Below the pieces are notes generated by a model. It made no database searches. It was not told the DNA's origin and worked only from the letters and a program-made list of their open reading frames with translations. From the NCBI RefSeq assembly GCF_002283365.1, contig NZ_MQWD01000001.1:2656793-2720792 (forward strand): DNA of 64,000 nt. Reading direction: 5' to 3'. Both the position numbers and the translations under genes were made by a program. Within the stretch, counting starts at the first letter, position 1. Each line of letters opens with the position of its first letter. Source of the DNA: Rubrivirga marina. Lineage in GTDB: Bacteria > Bacteroidota > Rhodothermia > Rhodothermales > Rubricoccaceae. Below are positions 60,666-64,000 of this stretch, one piece after another.

Positions 60666-61621
60666 TCCGTGCTTGGATGCTGTTCACGGGGCTTCTGCTC
60701 GCCGGCTGCGGCGGGGGAGGCCCCGTCGACGTCCAGACCGCCGACGCCGTCCCGCTCCGGCTCGATCGCGACGACCCGGGGAAGCTGCTCGGCTCGGTCC
60801 TCGGCGCCTACCTCGGCCCCGACGGCGGGGACCCGGTCGAGGCCGGGCTCCTCTCGGGCGACGGCGACGCGCTCGTGCTCCACCCCCAGCGGCTCCCCGA
60901 GGCGGCCCGGGCCGCGCTCGCCGACGCCAACGGCGACGGGGCCATCGACTGGGAGGAACTGGCGGCGATGCTGGAGGCGACCTACGTCGACGCCCGCGAT
61001 CTTCCGCCGACGCTCGACGCGCTCCGCCAGCAGGCCGACTACCGGGCCGGCGAGCCCGAGTGGTTCACGGTCGAAGTCGACGGCGTGATGACGGCGGCGC
61101 GGCGGCGGATCCACGTCCCCCTCGCGGCGCTCCGTGAGGCGATGCGGGCGTTCGCGGACGGCGGCACGCTCGACTACCCGGCCGGCACGTGGATCGTCGG
61201 CGAGCACGCGGTTGACGGCGACGTGGTCGAGACGACGGTCAAGCACCGCCGGCCGGACGGCTACTGGGACTTCGCGGTCTACGGCCCCGACGGCGCGCTG
61301 GCTCCGGCGACGCAGACCGAGCCGCGGTCGCTCCGCGTGCCGACGCAGTGCACGGGCTGCCACCTCGGCCAGCGCCTGTTCGAGCCCGAGAAGAGCTTCC
61401 CCGCCGAGGCCGGCGACGGCCCGTTCGGCCCCCGCGCGATCTACGTTCCCGACGCCTGGCGGAGCCGGGAGGCCACGGCCCTTTTCGACGAGCACCGCCG
61501 CCGCGACGACGGCGTCCTCGGCCTCTACGCCACGCTCTACGCCGGCCGCCTCCTCGCCGACCGCGAGGCGGGCACCCTCGGGGACGACGACCGACGGCTG
61601 CTGGAGGCGCTGGGGCTGTAA
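60662..61621 (+). CDS. EF-hand and mono-heme cytochrome lipoprotein
   Basis: A 319-residue protein whose ATG overlaps the previous TGA (ATGA). The lipobox is LLLAGCGGG. An EF-hand calcium loop DANGDGAIDWEEL lies about residue 85, and a single heme motif CTGCHLGQRLFEPEK at about 236. I know no named family with this pairing. It is probably a periplasmic partner of the seven-CxxCH cytochrome, with calcium-controlled folding or docking as one idea. Confidence 0.8.
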   Translation: MIRAWMLFTGLLLAGCGGGGPVDVQTADAVPLRLDRDDPGKLLGSVLGAYLGPDGGDPVEAGLLSGDGDALVLHPQRLPEAARAALADANGDGAIDWEELAAMLEATYVDARDLPPTLDALRQQADYRAGEPEWFTVEVDGVMTAARRRIHVPLAALREAMRAFADGGTLDYPAGTWIVGEHAVDGDVVETTVKHRRPDGYWDFAVYGPDGALAPATQTEPRSLRVPTQCTGCHLGQRLFEPEKSFPAEAGDGPFGPRAIYVPDAWRSREATALFDEHRRRDDGVLGLYATLYAGRLLADREAGTLGDDDRRLLEALGL

Positions 61622-61622
61622 G

Positions 61623-61640
61623 GCGGGCCGGCCCGCCTCG
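61623..61640. terminator. Palindrome AGGCGGGCC-GGCCCGCCT
   Basis: A perfect 18-base dyad directly after the stop at 61621; no T run. A probable transcription end or pause between the cytochrome pair and folB. Confidence 0.4.
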
Positions 61641-61725
61641 GGGAGTTTGGCGGGTTTCTCGAACGCGGGCCGCCTCGTCGACCCGAAGCCGCGTAACCTG
61701 CTCCCCCAGCCGACCCGATCGACCC

Positions 61726-62091
61726 GTGCGCCTCGCCACCGTCCGCCTCGTCAACGCCGTCTTCTACGCCCACCACGGGGTGATGGAGGAGGAGCACCGG
61801 ATCGGCGGGCGCTACGAGGTCGACGTGGCCATGACGCTGGACGTCCGCGAGGCGGCGGAGGGCGACGACCTCTCGAAGACGGTCGACTACGAGAAGGTGT
61901 ACGCGCTCGTGCGGGAGGTCGTGACCGGCAACTCGTCGTACCTCATCGAGCGCGTGGCGTGGCGGATCGCCGAGGCCGTCGGCGAGGCGTACCCCGCGGT
62001 CGCCGAGGTCGAGGTAACGGTGCGCAAGCCGAACCCGCCGGTCGGCGGGCCGTGCGACCGGGCCGAGGTCGCCGTCCGGCACGCGCCGTGA
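61726..62091 (+). CDS. folB: Dihydroneopterin aldolase
   Basis: A 121-residue enzyme of folate synthesis that converts dihydroneopterin to 6-hydroxymethyl-dihydropterin and glycolaldehyde. Family landmarks are VFYAHHGVMEEEHRIGGRYE, the catalytic-site TVDYEKVY and the C-terminal EVTVRKPNPPVGGPCD with the conserved Lys-Pro. GTG start. Its stop overlaps the folK start (GTGA), so the two consecutive pathway steps are co-translated. Confidence 0.95.
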   Translation: MRLATVRLVNAVFYAHHGVMEEEHRIGGRYEVDVAMTLDVREAAEGDDLSKTVDYEKVYALVREVVTGNSSYLIERVAWRIAEAVGEAYPAVAEVEVTVRKPNPPVGGPCDRAEVAVRHAP

Positions 62092-62600
62092 CGGAGGCGT
62101 TCGTCGCGCTCGGCGCCAACGTGGGCGACCGGCTCGCGGCGCTCCGAGGCGCGGTCTCGGCTCTCGGCGCCCTCAAGCACACCGAGGTGACGGCCATGAG
62201 CGCCGTCTATGAGACGGAGGCCCTCGTCCTGCCCGGCGCCGACCCGCAGCCCGACCACCTCAACGCGGTCGTCGGGCTGTGGACCGGGCTCGGGCCGTTC
62301 GCGCTCCTCCGCGCGCTCCACGTCATCGAGCGGGACGCCGGCCGCGACCCCGACGCCCCGAAGTGGGCCCCTCGGCCGCTCGACCTCGACATTCTGCTGT
62401 TTGGGGTTCAGTGCGTCGAGTCGTCGACCCTTGTCGTCCCGCACCCGTCGCTGGCGGAACGGCGGTTCGTGCTCGCGCCGCTCGCCGAGGTGGCCGGCCT
62501 CGCCGAGGTCCCCGGCCTCGGGCAGACCGTGGACGATCTCTTGGCCGCCTGCCCCGACTCCGGTCGGGTCGAGCGAACGGAGTTCGTCCTGAGGGCTTGA
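62088..62600 (+). CDS. folK: HPPK, 2-amino-4-hydroxy-6-hydroxymethyldihydropteridine pyrophosphokinase
   Basis: A 170-residue enzyme that pyrophosphorylates the FolB product using ATP. It has the N-terminal FVALGANVGDR, then SAVYETEAL, and the Mg/ATP site APRPLDLDILLFG with the two catalytic Asp residues, then VPHPSLAERRFVLAPLAE. GTG start overlapping folB. In Bacteroidota folK is often next to a deoxynucleoside kinase gene, as here about 1 kb away with a DinB-like gene between. Confidence 0.96.
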   Translation: MTEAFVALGANVGDRLAALRGAVSALGALKHTEVTAMSAVYETEALVLPGADPQPDHLNAVVGLWTGLGPFALLRALHVIERDAGRDPDAPKWAPRPLDLDILLFGVQCVESSTLVVPHPSLAERRFVLAPLAEVAGLAEVPGLGQTVDDLLAACPDSGRVERTEFVLRA

Positions 62601-62610
62601 CGCCCGCCGG

Positions 62611-63423
62611 CTACGGCTGGGCCCAGGCCGACGTCGGCGTCGGCGTCTCTCGGAACGCCCACTCGGGGTAGGGGTGGGGCGGCACCAGCCCGAGCGCGGT
62701 GAGCATGACGCTGGCCTCGCCCCGGTGGAACACCATGGGTGCGATCCCGAAGCGCCGGAGGGCCGAGCCCCGCGACATCCGAGCGATCTCGACCCCGTCC
62801 CTCTCGAGGCGCCAGGTCCCCTGGAGGTCGTCCGGTGTGGTCGTGGGGATGAGGGACCGAACGGTGTCGGCGTTGGACCGGTACGTCTCGATCAGCTCCG
62901 CGGGCGTTTTGAATTGGGGGAGGTCGGGCTCGAACATCACCTCGAGCGCGTCGAGTTCGAGCACCCAGCTCATCCGGGCCACGATCCGAACGAGCCTCCG
63001 TGAGAGGGTCCGCAACGTGGCGATGTCGGGGTGCGGAGTCCAGTCGTACTGGTCGGGGGGGAGGGATTTGAGGACGGTCTCCGTTTGCTCGATCTCGAAC
63101 AGGGCCTCGGTCAGGATCGCGGGTCGCTCCGGCTCCGACGCGAACTCGGGCCCGCTCGGGGCCTCGTCCGGAGGGGTCTCATCCGGAGGGGGCTCGGAGC
63201 GGTTCGGGGCCACCGCCGAGGGGTCTGGCGACCACAGGACGACCTGGTCGAACGGGAGGCTGGACCGGCCGTTCTCCAGAACCCACGCGACGCCGGCCGG
63301 CCAGTCGTCGGTGTGCGTGACCTCGAAGAACGCCGCGTGGTCGACGCCCCCCTGGGTGACGATTCGGACGAGCTGCCCTTGGCGGGGGACGCGCGCGGTC
63401 GCGTCGTACCAGGCGGGTTCCAA
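62611..63423 (-). CDS. DinB-like four-helix protein with extra N-terminal domain
   Basis: The start is uncertain: the best candidate is TTG at 63423, giving 270 aa, because the frame above it lacks a good start. The C-terminal ~155 residues look like a DinB fold (EALFEIEQTETVLKSLPPDQ, PMVFHRGEASVMLTALGLVP with the conserved His). DinB proteins are thiol-transferase or metal-binding enzymes induced by stress. The ~100-residue N-terminus (VTHTDDWPAGVAWVLENGRS) is unrecognised and linked by a Pro/Glu stretch. A TATCCTTCAG box lies 30 bases before the TTG. The gene is convergent with folK. Confidence 0.6.
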   Translation of the reverse strand: MEPAWYDATARVPRQGQLVRIVTQGGVDHAAFFEVTHTDDWPAGVAWVLENGRSSLPFDQVVLWSPDPSAVAPNRSEPPPDETPPDEAPSGPEFASEPERPAILTEALFEIEQTETVLKSLPPDQYDWTPHPDIATLRTLSRRLVRIVARMSWVLELDALEVMFEPDLPQFKTPAELIETYRSNADTVRSLIPTTTPDDLQGTWRLERDGVEIARMSRGSALRRFGIAPMVFHRGEASVMLTALGLVPPHPYPEWAFRETPTPTSAWAQP

Positions 63424-63453
63424 TGTGGGCGTGCTGTGGTGGGCGCAAGAAGA

Positions 63454-63463
63454 CTGAAGGATA
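63454..63463 (-). promoter_or_regulatory. Candidate -7 box TATCCTTCAG
   Basis: A variant of the TAnnTTCCG box 30 bases upstream of the proposed TTG start; its position supports that start choice. Confidence 0.35.
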
Positions 63464-63569
63464 CGCCGTCCGCACGCCGCCGTCCGGGGTCTGACAGGCA
63501 GGGTGTCGCCCGGACGGGCCGACGTTGCCCTCGTCCGGCGCGATCTTGCCCGCCCACCCATCCACCGCC

Positions 63570-64000
63570 ATGCCTGCCCCCACGCTCCCCGCCCACCTCG
63601 GATACGTCGCCGTCGAGGGCGTCATCGGTGCTGGCAAGACGACGCTGGCCCGGATGCTGGCAGAGCGGGCCGGCGGCAAGCTGGTGGAGGAGGAGTTCGA
63701 GGAGAACCCCTTCCTAGACCGCTTCTACGGCGACCGCGACCGGTGGGCGCTCCAGACGCAGCTCGCGTTCCTCGCCAGCCGGTTCAAGCAGCAGAAGGCG
63801 CTCGCCGCGCGCGACCTGTTCGTCGACCACGTCGTCTCGGACTACACGTTCGACAAGGACCGGATCTTCGCCCACGTCACGCTCGACGGCGACGAGGTCC
63901 GCCTCTATGAGACGCTCTACGGCATCATGGAGCCGTCGGCGCCGGTGCCCGACCTCGTGGTTTACCTCCGCTCGTCGGTCGACCGGCTGCTCCACAACGT
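63570..64000 (+). CDS. Deoxynucleoside kinase (partial, runs off the window)
   Basis: The first 143 residues are present from the ATG at 63570. The P-loop is YVAVEGVIGAGKTTLARMLA, followed by ENPFLDRFYGDRDRWALQTQ, the substrate-binding segment of the dNK/dGK-dCK family, FLASRFKQQK and the ERS-region equivalent VSDYTFDKDRIFA. It salvages deoxyribonucleosides by 5'-phosphorylation; purine preference is common in bacterial members but is not proven here. Confidence 0.92.
   Translation, partial: MPAPTLPAHLGYVAVEGVIGAGKTTLARMLAERAGGKLVEEEFEENPFLDRFYGDRDRWALQTQLAFLASRFKQQKALAARDLFVDHVVSDYTFDKDRIFAHVTLDGDEVRLYETLYGIMEPSAPVPDLVVYLRSSVDRLLHN

Overview
The window is about 70% GC, uses many GTG starts, and most likely comes from a high-GC member of the Bacteroidota/Rhodothermota branch (Rubricoccaceae-like, for example Rubrivirga). 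The evidence is a secreted protein with a type IX secretion (T9SS) C-terminal sorting domain, a CCDC81-type HU/SPOR protein in an ExbB/ExbD cluster, curlin-like repeats, and a recurring promoter box TAnnTTCCG that resembles the Bacteroidota -7 element TAnnTTTG. The genus is an inference.

Left chromosomal part (1-21.99 kb). In order: two small unknown genes, a cytochrome P450, a secreted protein with an S74 tail-fibre-type chaperone domain next to a T9SS cargo protein, a helix-hairpin-helix lipoprotein, Lon protease, an MtfA-type metallopeptidase, a hybrid histidine kinase, a lipase-like hydrolase, a polyprenol/diacylglycerol-kinase-like protein, a dienelactone-hydrolase lipoprotein and ThiE. 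Then comes a signalling block: a single-domain response regulator, a 1639-residue CheB-CheR-PAS-GAF-histidine kinase and a NarL-type regulator. An L,D-transpeptidase follows.

Integrated island (about 22.03-35.49 kb). A 50-bp near-perfect direct repeat ending in the tRNA-Phe anticodon loop bounds a 13.5-kb element. The left end holds a decapitated 5' half of tRNA-Phe beside a tyrosine integrase; the right end holds the intact tRNA-Phe. The element therefore supplied a new 5' half of the tRNA, and the likely native promoter stayed at the far left. The cargo looks like a defence island: an OLD-type ATPase/TOPRIM nuclease, an HNH-AP2 endonuclease, a winged-helix protein with a degenerate family-A polymerase palm, a NACHT NTPase, an HsdR-N-type nuclease followed by a collapsed HsdM/HsdR remnant, and a SIR2-domain protein. 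The NACHT and SIR2 genes and several spacers are AT-rich, unlike everything else here. Near the right end lies an inverted copy of the tRNA-Phe 3' half.

Right chromosomal part (35.5-64 kb). tRNA-Phe and tRNA-Asp, NAD kinase, then a redox module (FAD oxidoreductase, polytopic 4Fe-4S protein, di-heme-motif cytochrome). A curlin-repeat protein and an unknown gene pair follow, then a YifB/ComM-like ATPase. Next is an envelope operon (TPR protein, outer-membrane barrel, HU-SPOR protein, ExbB/TolQ, ExbD), a PfkB kinase, two acidic proline-rich membrane proteins, a seven-CxxCH TPR cytochrome with an EF-hand/heme lipoprotein, FolB-FolK, a DinB-like protein, and a deoxynucleoside kinase cut by the window end.
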